From contig OX595991.1 in NCBI GenBank assembly GCA_951394045.1, positions 992,001 to 1,056,000 of the forward strand: DNA of 64,000 nucleotides. Reading direction: 5' to 3'. Source of the DNA: Nitzschia sp. DOCU1 (lineage: Eukaryota; Bacillariophyta; Bacillariophyceae; Bacillariales; Bacillariaceae). Positions 42,169 through 50,345 of this stretch are shown one piece after another (the stretch's first letter is position 1; each line of letters starts with the position of its first letter). The notes beneath the pieces are model-generated. The model searched no databases, was not told the DNA's origin, and was given only the letters and a program-made list of their open reading frames with translations. The position numbers were made by a program, and so were the translations under genes.

Positions 42169-42759
42169 CTACACCTTACCGCAGATAGCTAGAGCCTCTT
42201 CGACTTGATGCAACGTCTTCCGGTGGGCCGAACGACGACCTGGGTCAGAGACAGACTTTAAAGGCCTCGTTTGGCTCCTCCTAACCAGATCAGGCTTTTG
42301 GAGTTGCAGGAGACTCGAAACATTGGCGAGCTGCAGCTGTTTCGATCCTAATCTCAACTCCATTTTGCGAGGCTCTTCCACAACGGGGGAAAGCTGCTTC
42401 ATTCCACGTTCGGCCGGCGAAGAAGAATGAGATCTAATTGGCCGGGGGGCCTCCTGGCGCTGTGTTGCCACGGGGGCTGAAGGGGTAGTAGACCCCCATC
42501 GCGATTCTCCTCGTGTATGGTCTGAGACATCCAAAGATGGTTTTCGAACTGGACGACGAATAAAATGGCTGGGGACTACCGGCCTTTGCGTGGTCGACAC
42601 ATCCTTGGATGATACCGGGCGAAAGCGCTTGCGAAGCGCACGGCTCTTTGGTGTGTTGATAGCCATCCTTGCATTGTCCACAACCAGGGAAACTGGTTCG
42701 CGGTGGTCGTCAACCGATGCCAACAATTCTTTGATGAAGGATCCTAGTGGGTGGCCCAT
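42169..42759 (-). CDS. Small basic orphan protein
   Basis: 196 residues from ATG 42759 (MGHPLGSFIKELLASVDD). The frame is open 41 codons further up, but that stretch is leader-like. After a short N-terminal helix it is Arg/Ser/Pro-rich and predicted disordered (SRALRKRFRPVSSKD, HFIRRPVRKPSLD, SSLLQLQKPDLVRRSQTRPLKS). A high basic charge suggests nucleic acid or phosphoprotein binding, but there is no recognisable domain. Confidence 0.4.
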   Translation of the reverse strand: MGHPLGSFIKELLASVDDHREPVSLVVDNARMAINTPKSRALRKRFRPVSSKDVSTTQRPVVPSHFIRRPVRKPSLDVSDHTRGESRWGSTTPSAPVATQRQEAPRPIRSHSSSPAERGMKQLSPVVEEPRKMELRLGSKQLQLANVSSLLQLQKPDLVRRSQTRPLKSVSDPGRRSAHRKTLHQVEEALAICGKV

Positions 42760-43995
42760 GGTGTAATTGTTTTGAATGGATATGTGATAAGGAAATATGA
42801 TGGAGCTGGGGGTGATAATGGCACAAAGATGTGAGATTTGTGTCTTGAGATTTTGCTGCCCCGAACCCTTGATGTAGCACATGGACGATGTTAAACGCGT
42901 CTTCGTGTGATGGTACCGAACCGCGGTCGGAAGAATAGCGTCTTGATCTTATCCCGAAATTTGGAGGAGTCAGCTTCTCTGCGTGCGAATGTAAGGAGAA
43001 TCTCAATTAAGAACAGGACTCCCAGGCACATATCTTGAGCTCAACTGCAACCGTGGGCAAACGCCACGCCAGTTACCACCGGTATAGTACCAACTTTAGG
43101 AAGATTCAATGGGCTATACCGGTAGCTATCAGCACAACGAGGGCAATAATATCTGTTGAGCAAGTAAAGTCGTGGGAATAGTTTAACTTATGCCTACAGC
43201 GTCCATCCATGCTGACGAACACCAAAGTTCTCCTAATTCTTGTACGATATACCTGGTAACTGTGGAACGGTTTGTGACGTTACCCAGATGCCATACCGAG
43301 ACAGAGTGCTGGTCATTTCTATCGGACATGCTGGGCTATTCGTGAGTCATTCGGCTGGTGCTACCGCGCAATTAATTATGATATTTCTTTTCAATTATAT
43401 CGATCATCGTTCCCATTCCGATGGCAATGACTGCATAGAAAACTGCTTATGCTGTTGCAATCACGAGTGGCTTCGATGAGGCTCAAGTTTTATGATACCG
43501 GTGTAGAGACCATTACATTCGGTTCTTTGTCTATTTATATGCCCTATTATGTATTGTGACCCGAAGAACATCCCGATGCAACCCCCTCTGCTGGCTGCAA
43601 AAGACACGTTCAAATATCGTACATGAAGCTTACCGGTTAATTGCGGTCGTTTCGACAAACTCCAATGACTCACTGGATATCTCGTGTTATTGATCGGAAG
43701 TTGAGGCATAAATTAATGGTTCGCGCTAACCGTATGATAGTACCCTAATTGTTTTGTGGTTTACTTGCCTGTCACTTTTTCCGGCAACCAATCAAAGTTC
43801 CGGCGGCGTTTCTATCATCACTCGGCTCTATACCAAGAGAGCACCAAGAGCAATAGCTGCGGTTGCAACAACAAACAATTCGCACATTTTTACTCCGACG
43901 GGCTACTATATACGATACTCTTACTTGCTTGTGACGGGCATGAGAGATTGGCTCTTCCAACAGGATTTAATTTGTAAGAGATTCACTAGACAGAG
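42760..43995. other. 1.2 kb without a supported gene
   Basis: AT-richer than neighbouring genes, with many short frames and no family signature. An inverted pair 'ttgcccacggttgcag' / 'caaccgtgggcaaacg' near 43045-43065 is local only. Confidence 0.3.
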
Positions 43996-44808
43996 ATGGG
44001 CGTAGAAACAGCGATCCGATCCGACCTTCCAAACGTTCAAGGGAGCAAGAAGAGAGTGAGAATGATTCAAGCAAATAGTCCCAGCAAAACCAACCCTCTT
44101 TTCAGTCCCTCAGCTGCTCCCATGACGAAGCGACATGGGCCCAAACCAACCCGACGTGGGGCTGTACGCCTTCCCACAGCCCTTGGTTGCCCTTTCGATC
44201 ATGGGTTGAGCTCCACATTTGATATCGTCAACCTAGCGCTTCGTACAGCCGCCCAAGAAATATGCGAAGATGACGCTTGCGATCAAGTGGTTACGAAACG
44301 AGTTGGCTTCAACCTCCATGTAAATCGAATCATCGCTGCAGAGACCACGCCGTTGTCAGAGGGTGAAATCGTGGACTGTTGGTGGACGTCGCAGGAATAC
44401 AAGGCGGCGGCAGAACAATCTTGCAATGAAGCCGTATCTCTGATTGAAAACTGTGATGCCTCTGTCCAGTTGCTTCTCAACATTATTTCATATTGCAACC
44501 AATCATCGTGCGACCAACCAGATGATCGCAACAACTTTGCCCTCTCCTTGAGCCAGAGTGGCCTTCCACGAGGCAGGGAGTCCGACGCTGTTCCAGTCAT
44601 CAAAAAGCTTCGCAATAAGCACAGGGATGCGGTTCTTCAATACGTAAACAGGATCCCGAAGCACCTCAAGCCTGACTTACGCGAGCGCATGCTCAGTGCT
44701 CGATCGATACAATTCAGTCGTCCGCATAAGATTCTTGCTCGGCTTCTTGGGGAAGCCGATGCCCTTTCTGTCCAGTCACAGAATTTGCAATATAAGATGA
44801 GTAAATAG
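43996..44808 (+). CDS. Diatom orphan-family protein, relative of the 7287 gene
   Basis: 270 residues from ATG 43996 (MGVETAIRSDLPNVQ). A basic, Pro/Ser-rich N-terminus of about 75 residues is followed by the core VGFNLHVNRIIAAETTPLSEGEIVDCWWTSQEYKAAAEQSC. This matches in layout the D-Y-T-x-E-E ... W-Y core of 7287-7889: a hydrophobic strand, Glu pair, aromatic pair, then a helix. The C-terminal helical region (AVPVIKKLRNKHRDAVLQYV) takes the place where other members have a nuclear-protein-like helix. The function is unknown. The gene converges on the protease gene with only 8 bp between the stops. Confidence 0.6.
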   Translation: MGVETAIRSDLPNVQGSKKRVRMIQANSPSKTNPLFSPSAAPMTKRHGPKPTRRGAVRLPTALGCPFDHGLSSTFDIVNLALRTAAQEICEDDACDQVVTKRVGFNLHVNRIIAAETTPLSEGEIVDCWWTSQEYKAAAEQSCNEAVSLIENCDASVQLLLNIISYCNQSSCDQPDDRNNFALSLSQSGLPRGRESDAVPVIKKLRNKHRDAVLQYVNRIPKHLKPDLRERMLSARSIQFSRPHKILARLLGEADALSVQSQNLQYKMSK

Positions 44809-44816
44809 AGGGAAAT

Positions 44817-46127
44817 TTACTGATACAATAGAATATCCTTTTTCGGTCCGTCAAGTATCAGTCGAATGTAGGTCGCTCTCATCAGTGCGTCGATTCCTAA
44901 AATGCCCCCAACATTCTGTCCTTTCATGACATCCAAAATGGCAATGTCCCCGATGTCGATCTTGAGTCGTCTTGATTCTTTCAATGACAGCCCTGGAAGG
45001 CTACGGTCACTTGGTCCCAGACTGAGTGTGCTGCTGACACCTATACGATGCGTCAGTTGCATGGCGATATTATCTGACCCCATGGCACCCATTGGATTCG
45101 AGAGACGTTCTAGAAAGGAGCTGTCGTCTCGTGACAACCCAAGATCGCTGACACCCCTCCAGTTGAGAAACGTGCTTGCTGCTCCAGAGTCTACCAACAT
45201 CTTGACAGGACCCCGCTGACCTATCATGACGTCAACCGTGTAAATTCCCAACTGGGGAATCAGGCTCATTACCCCCCGAGTAACAAGAGTGTAGTCCGAC
45301 GAAACATCCTCTGGGACCGAGCCTCGTTTGTAAAGTACAATCTTTCCCGTCGCAAAGTCCATGTCAACAGCTGCAAAATTGTTCAAGAAGGAAAGCCCCA
45401 CAATGCCGTCTAGCGCCGACGGCAGCGCACCAATATCTTGAACTGCCGCCGGCAATGGACCAAACGTTTCGCCTCCCAGCGCAAAGCGCGAGAGCTGCGT
45501 CAGACCAGTCGCACCAACGGTGCCTCCTGCTCCTGTCATTGTAACAGGTGTAGACATTCTCGGAAGGTTGTATTTATCCACAACAGATGGTCGTAACACA
45601 AACCCAGAACATGCCGTGTCCAGCAATAATCGAAGCTGAAAGGGTGTACTGCCTTCGGGAATCACCTCAAACTCAACCGTCGCGTAAGGTTGATCGCTTG
45701 GATTCACTTGAATACCACCATTGATGTTCACTGCTGCCACTTTCATGTTGGAATCCATGCTTGTGAAATATAGGGGCGCCACAATCACGTTGTTGTTGCC
45801 AGAAGAAGAAGTCGAAGGCGAGGCCGATGATTCACGACGAAGACGTTCCAAATTTTGGCCATTCGTTCGGACTTCTAAAAGTCGTTTCACGAGATCTTCT
45901 TTTTCAAAGACATCTTGAGTAGAAATATTCAGCCTGGAAAGCTCTGCCTTGATTTCCTTGACCCTCATGGATCGAATTTGAGCTTCCAGGTCATGGTCCA
46001 AGTCGGGGCTGGCGCGTACTATTGTGGGTGCATGGTTGGGATAATGTGGCGCCAGAAAGGCTTTGGAACGACTGAAAGCAGCCGTCAGGCAAAGAATACA
46101 TGCAAGTTTGTGAATACAGATGGTCAT
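44817..46127 (-). CDS. Plastid-addressed SAP + retropepsin-like aspartic protease
   Basis: A single exon of 436 residues from ATG 46127 (MTICIHKLACILCL). The signal peptide ends at SKAFLAP, a clear plastid-type motif. Residues about 52-88 (IRSMRVKEIKAELSRLNI ... KEDLVKRLLEVR) are a SAP/LEM-like helix-extended loop-helix, a fold that often binds nucleic acid. The catalytic part has two aspartic-protease active-site motifs in one chain, LLLDTACSGFVL and MLVDSGAASTFLN, each with a following hydrophobic-Gly motif (LDGIVGLSFLN; VGGILGIDALM). This is a monomer with two retropepsin-like lobes, unlike viral dimers, and resembles plant/algal chloroplast proteases in layout. Likely plastid proteolysis; substrate unknown. 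This is a cellular enzyme, not a retroelement gene: no reverse transcriptase lies nearby. Confidence 0.82.
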   Translation of the reverse strand: MTICIHKLACILCLTAAFSRSKAFLAPHYPNHAPTIVRASPDLDHDLEAQIRSMRVKEIKAELSRLNISTQDVFEKEDLVKRLLEVRTNGQNLERLRRESSASPSTSSSGNNNVIVAPLYFTSMDSNMKVAAVNINGGIQVNPSDQPYATVEFEVIPEGSTPFQLRLLLDTACSGFVLRPSVVDKYNLPRMSTPVTMTGAGGTVGATGLTQLSRFALGGETFGPLPAAVQDIGALPSALDGIVGLSFLNNFAAVDMDFATGKIVLYKRGSVPEDVSSDYTLVTRGVMSLIPQLGIYTVDVMIGQRGPVKMLVDSGAASTFLNWRGVSDLGLSRDDSSFLERLSNPMGAMGSDNIAMQLTHRIGVSSTLSLGPSDRSLPGLSLKESRRLKIDIGDIAILDVMKGQNVGGILGIDALMRATYIRLILDGPKKDILLYQ

Positions 46128-46563
46128 GTCGCAAAAGTTTAACTTGATCTCATCATCGGATTCATCTCGTCATTCTTTTGTGCGTGTGATTCTCGAATCA
46201 ATCAATCGTCATGCATCTATTCTATTCGTGGGATCATCTCGCTTCCAGGATCCTCTGGCGTCTTTGGAGTGAGCGCTGACGCGACGCGACGTCATACCAG
46301 GTACAGGACTGACTCAGTCGTTGTGTATTTGACCTCTTCGATTCTACTGTGTAGAGCAAAAACGAACATACGCGAACGCAATCGCCAAAACTCTTTCGCC
46401 ATCCCATCACAGCGCGGATCAGAGGATCTCATTGAGACTAAAAGCATGTCTTCAGATGGCTTTGACCATTGCGCTTCCATATCAGTGGAGAGGATGATAC
46501 GATTTACAAGATGTTGGTGAGGAAATTGTAAAGGGTGTAATTTCGGTCTTCTCATATTGCGAG
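46128..46563. promoter_or_regulatory. Divergent promoter
   Basis: 436 bp between the protease start (minus) and the glycosyltransferase start (plus). No gene is seen. Confidence 0.35.
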
Positions 46564-47793
46564 ATGAAACCTGCACCCGGAAATCACAGGAATCGCCGCC
46601 CGAAGATACCGGGATTTCGTTTCAGCCCGATTCGAATAGCAATGGGTGCCCTTATACTTTGCGTACCATACATGTGGATCTATATTTCCTTGACCAGCAG
46701 TATTGGGGTATCATCATCGACCGCTGCCCCACAACTTCGGCATGACCCCTTTTACGTGAAGAATCATCCTCTTGCATTTACAACGGCGAAAGGTGTTTGC
46801 GACGTTCCGCCAGGGCAGGGAGAAGAAGGTCCCGCCGGAATCCAGGCTTTGTATAAAATCAAGACTGATGCATCCAAGAAAAATGAGTCTGTCCCAAAGA
46901 TACGGATCTTTTGTATGATATATACACACTCCAACCGGCACGATGTATTGCGCGTCATTGTCGAGACGTATGCCCGCCATTGCGACGGATTCTTGGCTGC
47001 ATCCAATATCACGGATCCAGAACTTGGTGCCTTTGAGATCGCTCATGTGGGCCCGGAAGCGTATGGGAATATGTGGAACAAAGTCCAAGCAATGTGGTAC
47101 TTTGTTCATGATCACTACCTCTTGGAGTTTGACTGGTTCCATATTGGCGGCGATGACATGTATGTGATTCCTGACAACATTCGGCGCATGGTGGCTACCA
47201 GATTTTCGCAAAAGAAACCCTATATTCTTGGAGGAAGTATTCCAAATGCAAAGAATCCCAAGCGGCGTTACTGTGGTGGTGGGGCCGGGTACACTTTAAA
47301 TCGACGTGCTCTGCACTTGGTGGTCCAGCGCTTTTCGAATGGAGAATGTCCGGCCGCTACGGCTTCGGATGAAGACGTTCGAATCAGTCGTTGTTTGGAG
47401 GATGCCCAAGTTAGATGTGCGGATACCAATGATGAAGCCGAAGAAGCCCGTTATCATCATCTGGATGCTCAGTTCCATGCTGCTTGGGTCCCCACGAGGA
47501 ATTCCGTGTGGCTCTGGGAGAAGCTGCAATATTTTCACAACATACGAGGCAATCAAACCAAACTTGCTCAAATCTCCAATACGACAGTCTCCTTTCACTT
47601 GGACAAGGATATTGTGCGTTCTACGGCCAGGGATCGAGGACTGAGACGATATCATGCGATACTCTATGATATGTGTGGCCCGGGCTTTGCGACAGAAGTC
47701 GCCAAAGCGGCAACGTGTACGAAAGGTGAACGAGCCTTGATGAACTCCAAGTGGAAACAAGTTCCCAAGGCATCGGAGAATGTGCAGACTTAA
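46564..47793 (+). CDS. GT31 glycosyltransferase (core-1 galactosyltransferase-like)
   Basis: A single exon of 409 residues from ATG 46564. It has type II topology: a 25-residue cytosolic tail, one membrane anchor (MGALILCVPYMWIYISL), a stem, then a lumenal catalytic domain. Family features are IFCMIYTHSNRHD (start of the Rossmann-like fold), NMWNKVQAMWYFVHDHY, the metal-binding DxD in FDWFHIGGDDMYVIPDN, CGGGAGYTLNRRAL and SDEDVRISRCL. These match C1GALT1-type beta-1,3-galactosyltransferases, which act in the Golgi on O-glycans. Acceptor and donor are inferred from the family only. Intact and of normal length. Confidence 0.85.
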   Translation: MKPAPGNHRNRRPKIPGFRFSPIRIAMGALILCVPYMWIYISLTSSIGVSSSTAAPQLRHDPFYVKNHPLAFTTAKGVCDVPPGQGEEGPAGIQALYKIKTDASKKNESVPKIRIFCMIYTHSNRHDVLRVIVETYARHCDGFLAASNITDPELGAFEIAHVGPEAYGNMWNKVQAMWYFVHDHYLLEFDWFHIGGDDMYVIPDNIRRMVATRFSQKKPYILGGSIPNAKNPKRRYCGGGAGYTLNRRALHLVVQRFSNGECPAATASDEDVRISRCLEDAQVRCADTNDEAEEARYHHLDAQFHAAWVPTRNSVWLWEKLQYFHNIRGNQTKLAQISNTTVSFHLDKDIVRSTARDRGLRRYHAILYDMCGPGFATEVAKAATCTKGERALMNSKWKQVPKASENVQT

Positions 47794-47847
47794 ATTCTAC
47801 TTGCGTCGAAGTCAATGGTCCCGGACCGATCGAGACCTAGTACTTCA

Positions 47848-48010
47848 ACGCCCGTGCCGCGATAGGAATTGGAGCCGGTGAGAATAGGATTGGTGCAGGG
47901 GCGTCGTTTGGGGATGCCTCTGTATTAGATTCGGTGGCGGTGGTCACGCTTGTCAGATAGGTTTTTGACTTTTTAAACTGGGATAATGTATGATATTGCT
48001 AGAAGCCGTT
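47848..48010 (+). pseudogene. Remnant of the 3' end of a second P450 gene
   Basis: Codons GAA TTG GAG CCG GTG AGA ATA GGA TTG GTG CAG (47866-47898) encode ELEPVRIGLVQ, identical to the end of the P450 at 48297-49907. They are followed by GRRLGMPLY and a stop at 47926-47928. Just upstream, 'gtgccgcgatag' corresponds to 'gtgccgggatat', with a new stop. The downstream untranslated part is also similar to 49908-49990. Only the tail of a former tandem copy remains. Confidence 0.7.
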
Positions 48011-48296
48011 TGGGCGCAATAGTTCTCTTTTGCAAAGGACTGTACGAGGGTTGACTGATTCGATCCCATGGACCCATTTGCATCATCCATCATCCATCTC
48101 AAATCATCAATCAGTTGCGATGTGCGTGGCTTCCCGGTACGCCTGGCCGCGAACCGTTATGGCGAAGAATTATGCATCTCATATATTTTGATCGCGGGAG
48201 ACATGTCTTCCCTCAGAAGGAATCACGACGGTCGGTGATGCGTTGGGGCGACGATGATCTCATCGAGGAACAACGTAATAGAGAGAGAAAGAATGC

Positions 48297-49907
48297 ATGC
48301 TTCAATTGTATCCAGCACCGATGTATTCGTCAGGGATCCTCCAAAATGTTTCCACTACTGCCGCAGTGGCCTATTTTGGAATATTGCTAGGTGCAGTATC
48401 GATGTCCATTCTTTATCTGTCCCGTCGCATACGAAGATCAGACTCGTCGCCGTTTGATGGCGTTCCCCTGGCCCCTGGTGCTAAATTTTTATTGGGTCAT
48501 CTTTCTGGAATCACAGATGACTTTCGTCACACACAGAGAGAACTCTTTGAGAAGAATTCCAATGAGTATGGGCAGGTTGGGATTTGGGTTGGATGGCGGC
48601 CTGTGATGGGTATATCGCACATGGACGATGCACGGACCATTCTGACCTCCGAGATTCACCGGCGACGCATCCCACTTTTTGAAAAGCACCAGGTGATGTT
48701 TCTTGGTTCGCGTCCTATTGGAATTTTAACAGGGCGGGAGTGGAAATTCCACCGAAGCTTCATTCAAAAGGCTCTGACACGGGCCGCTATTGGAGACACG
48801 GCAAGGATAGCAAAAAACGTATCCGAAACCCTCGTGGAGTCAATCAAACGTGATCACCTTAGATCGCCGGAGGATTCTGTCACTTTGGATTTGCAATCTC
48901 TCACTCAAATGTTGACCCTCGATGTCTTCGGCCTGGCGGCCTTTTCGAAGAGTTTTGGATCCTGTGAAAAACTCAAACCTAGCGAAACGGCGTCCTGTTT
49001 TGACCTCCTTGGAAAGGAGATGACAAGAAGAATTGCGAACCCTCTAGCAATGCAGAACTACTTTTACAGCATCCCCTGTAAGCGCAATTTCGAGCATCGG
49101 AAAGCACGAATGTACATCCGCAACCATCTTCGCGAAGCCATATCCGAGCGGCGCAAAACAAACCGCGATCAGTCGCCGAATGATTTGCTTTCACTCATTT
49201 TGGAAGCACACGAAGAGTCGAGGAAAAAGACGAAACTCGATCCGACCAAAACAGAGGATCTGGAGGCAGTTCTGAGTGACACCTTGCTTACTCTTCTCTT
49301 TGCTGGATATGACACGACGTCGTTGACTTTGACGTATGCCTTTTATCTTGTAGCGACGAATCCTAATATCGAAAAGGAGTGCCTGGAGGAAATTCAAACT
49401 TGCCCTGATAACCTTGTCTACATCAAAGGATTCATCATGGAAGTATTGCGAATGTATCCTCCAGCCCCCATGACCGCTCGGACTCTACAGCATTCCATGG
49501 AATTGCAAGGTGGTCGAATAGCTCCGGCAGGGACTCAAATAATGGTTTTGATATGGTTGATTCAGAACGATGAAGCAACATGGCCTAATCCGGCCACATG
49601 TCGCCCCGACCGTTGGGTCCGTCGTAGCCGAGGTCATGATGGAATACTCTGGGTGGAACGAGAAGCGACTGACTTTGCGTCCAGTGACATTCCTCCCGCC
49701 AATCGAAAGGCCTGGTTGCCATTTTCAGCTGGTAGTCGAAATTGTCCGGGGCAGCGGTTTGCCATGCAAGAGGCTGTGGTTTCGTTTGCAGCCATTCTGA
49801 AAGAGTTTAGCTTCTCACCCGTGCCGGGATATGAATTGGAGCCCGTGAGAATAGGATTGGTGCAGGGACCACGTGGGGGGATGCCTCTGCAACTTCGGCG
49901 GCGGTAA
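48297..49907 (+). CDS. Cytochrome P450 monooxygenase
   Basis: A single exon of 536 residues from ATG 48297. The N-terminal membrane anchor (AAVAYFGILLGAVSMSILYL) is followed by a basic stop-transfer and a Pro-rich hinge (FDGVPLAPGAKFLLGHL). Conserved P450 parts are present: the I-helix oxygen-binding motif LLFAGYDTTSLTL, the K-helix E-x-x-R in IMEVLRMYPPAP, the meander CRPDRWV and the heme loop PFSAGSRNCPGQRFA with the Cys ligand. The product is probably anchored in the ER and oxidises a lipophilic substrate. I cannot assign a clan beyond similarity to CYP4/CYP97-like eukaryotic types. Remnants of duplicated copies flank it on both sides. Confidence 0.92.
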   Translation: MLQLYPAPMYSSGILQNVSTTAAVAYFGILLGAVSMSILYLSRRIRRSDSSPFDGVPLAPGAKFLLGHLSGITDDFRHTQRELFEKNSNEYGQVGIWVGWRPVMGISHMDDARTILTSEIHRRRIPLFEKHQVMFLGSRPIGILTGREWKFHRSFIQKALTRAAIGDTARIAKNVSETLVESIKRDHLRSPEDSVTLDLQSLTQMLTLDVFGLAAFSKSFGSCEKLKPSETASCFDLLGKEMTRRIANPLAMQNYFYSIPCKRNFEHRKARMYIRNHLREAISERRKTNRDQSPNDLLSLILEAHEESRKKTKLDPTKTEDLEAVLSDTLLTLLFAGYDTTSLTLTYAFYLVATNPNIEKECLEEIQTCPDNLVYIKGFIMEVLRMYPPAPMTARTLQHSMELQGGRIAPAGTQIMVLIWLIQNDEATWPNPATCRPDRWVRRSRGHDGILWVEREATDFASSDIPPANRKAWLPFSAGSRNCPGQRFAMQEAVVSFAAILKEFSFSPVPGYELEPVRIGLVQGPRGGMPLQLRRR

Positions 49908-50345
49908 CAGATGACTTTTTGACTTTCAAATGTACGTTCGGCATGTTGTACATAATTGATATTGTAGCATCGATACTTTGTAGTGTAGGCAAAGTTCTCC
50001 AGTTGCAATTTGAAATCGATTACCCATAGCAGCTACCGTTAGTAGCAAGTAGCGTGATGACTGATCCGACTGGATTTCATTCCGATTCAAAAAAAAATGG
50101 CGCGAATTTCGCCTGCCCGCGAACCGTTCACGCGATGAGACACGCGACGCATAACGAGAGGCGACACGATGGCGGAAGAAAAACAATGCGATGATGCATG
50201 TTTCAATGAGCACATATCTATCAGGAGTATTGAGTTCATCTCTTCCTGCATTCATCTCTCAAGGTACCAGAATGCCTCTATGTTCGTCACTTCCGGTCAT
50301 TGAGGTTCCGAAAGTGTAGACTGTTGGTGGGTCGGTCGATCAAAA
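49908..50345 (+). pseudogene. Promoter/5' remnant of another P450 copy (about 50040-50240) upstream of the helicase gene
   Basis: Bases 50118-50135 ('gcctgcccgcgaaccgtt') and about 50190-50235 ('gatgcatgtttcaatgagc...tatctatcaggagt') resemble 48145-48162 ('gcctggccgcgaaccgtt') and 48292-48338 ('gaatgcatgcttcaattg...tattcgtcagggat'). The second block covers the start codon of the intact P450. This DNA therefore looks like the upstream end of a third tandem unit whose coding part is gone. Confidence 0.5.

Noticed and set aside
44817..46127. Retrotransposon polyprotein fragment, because of the retropepsin-like motifs
   Set aside because: No reverse transcriptase, RNase H, integrase or long terminal repeats nearby; two active-site lobes in one chain and a plastid signal indicate a cellular protease.
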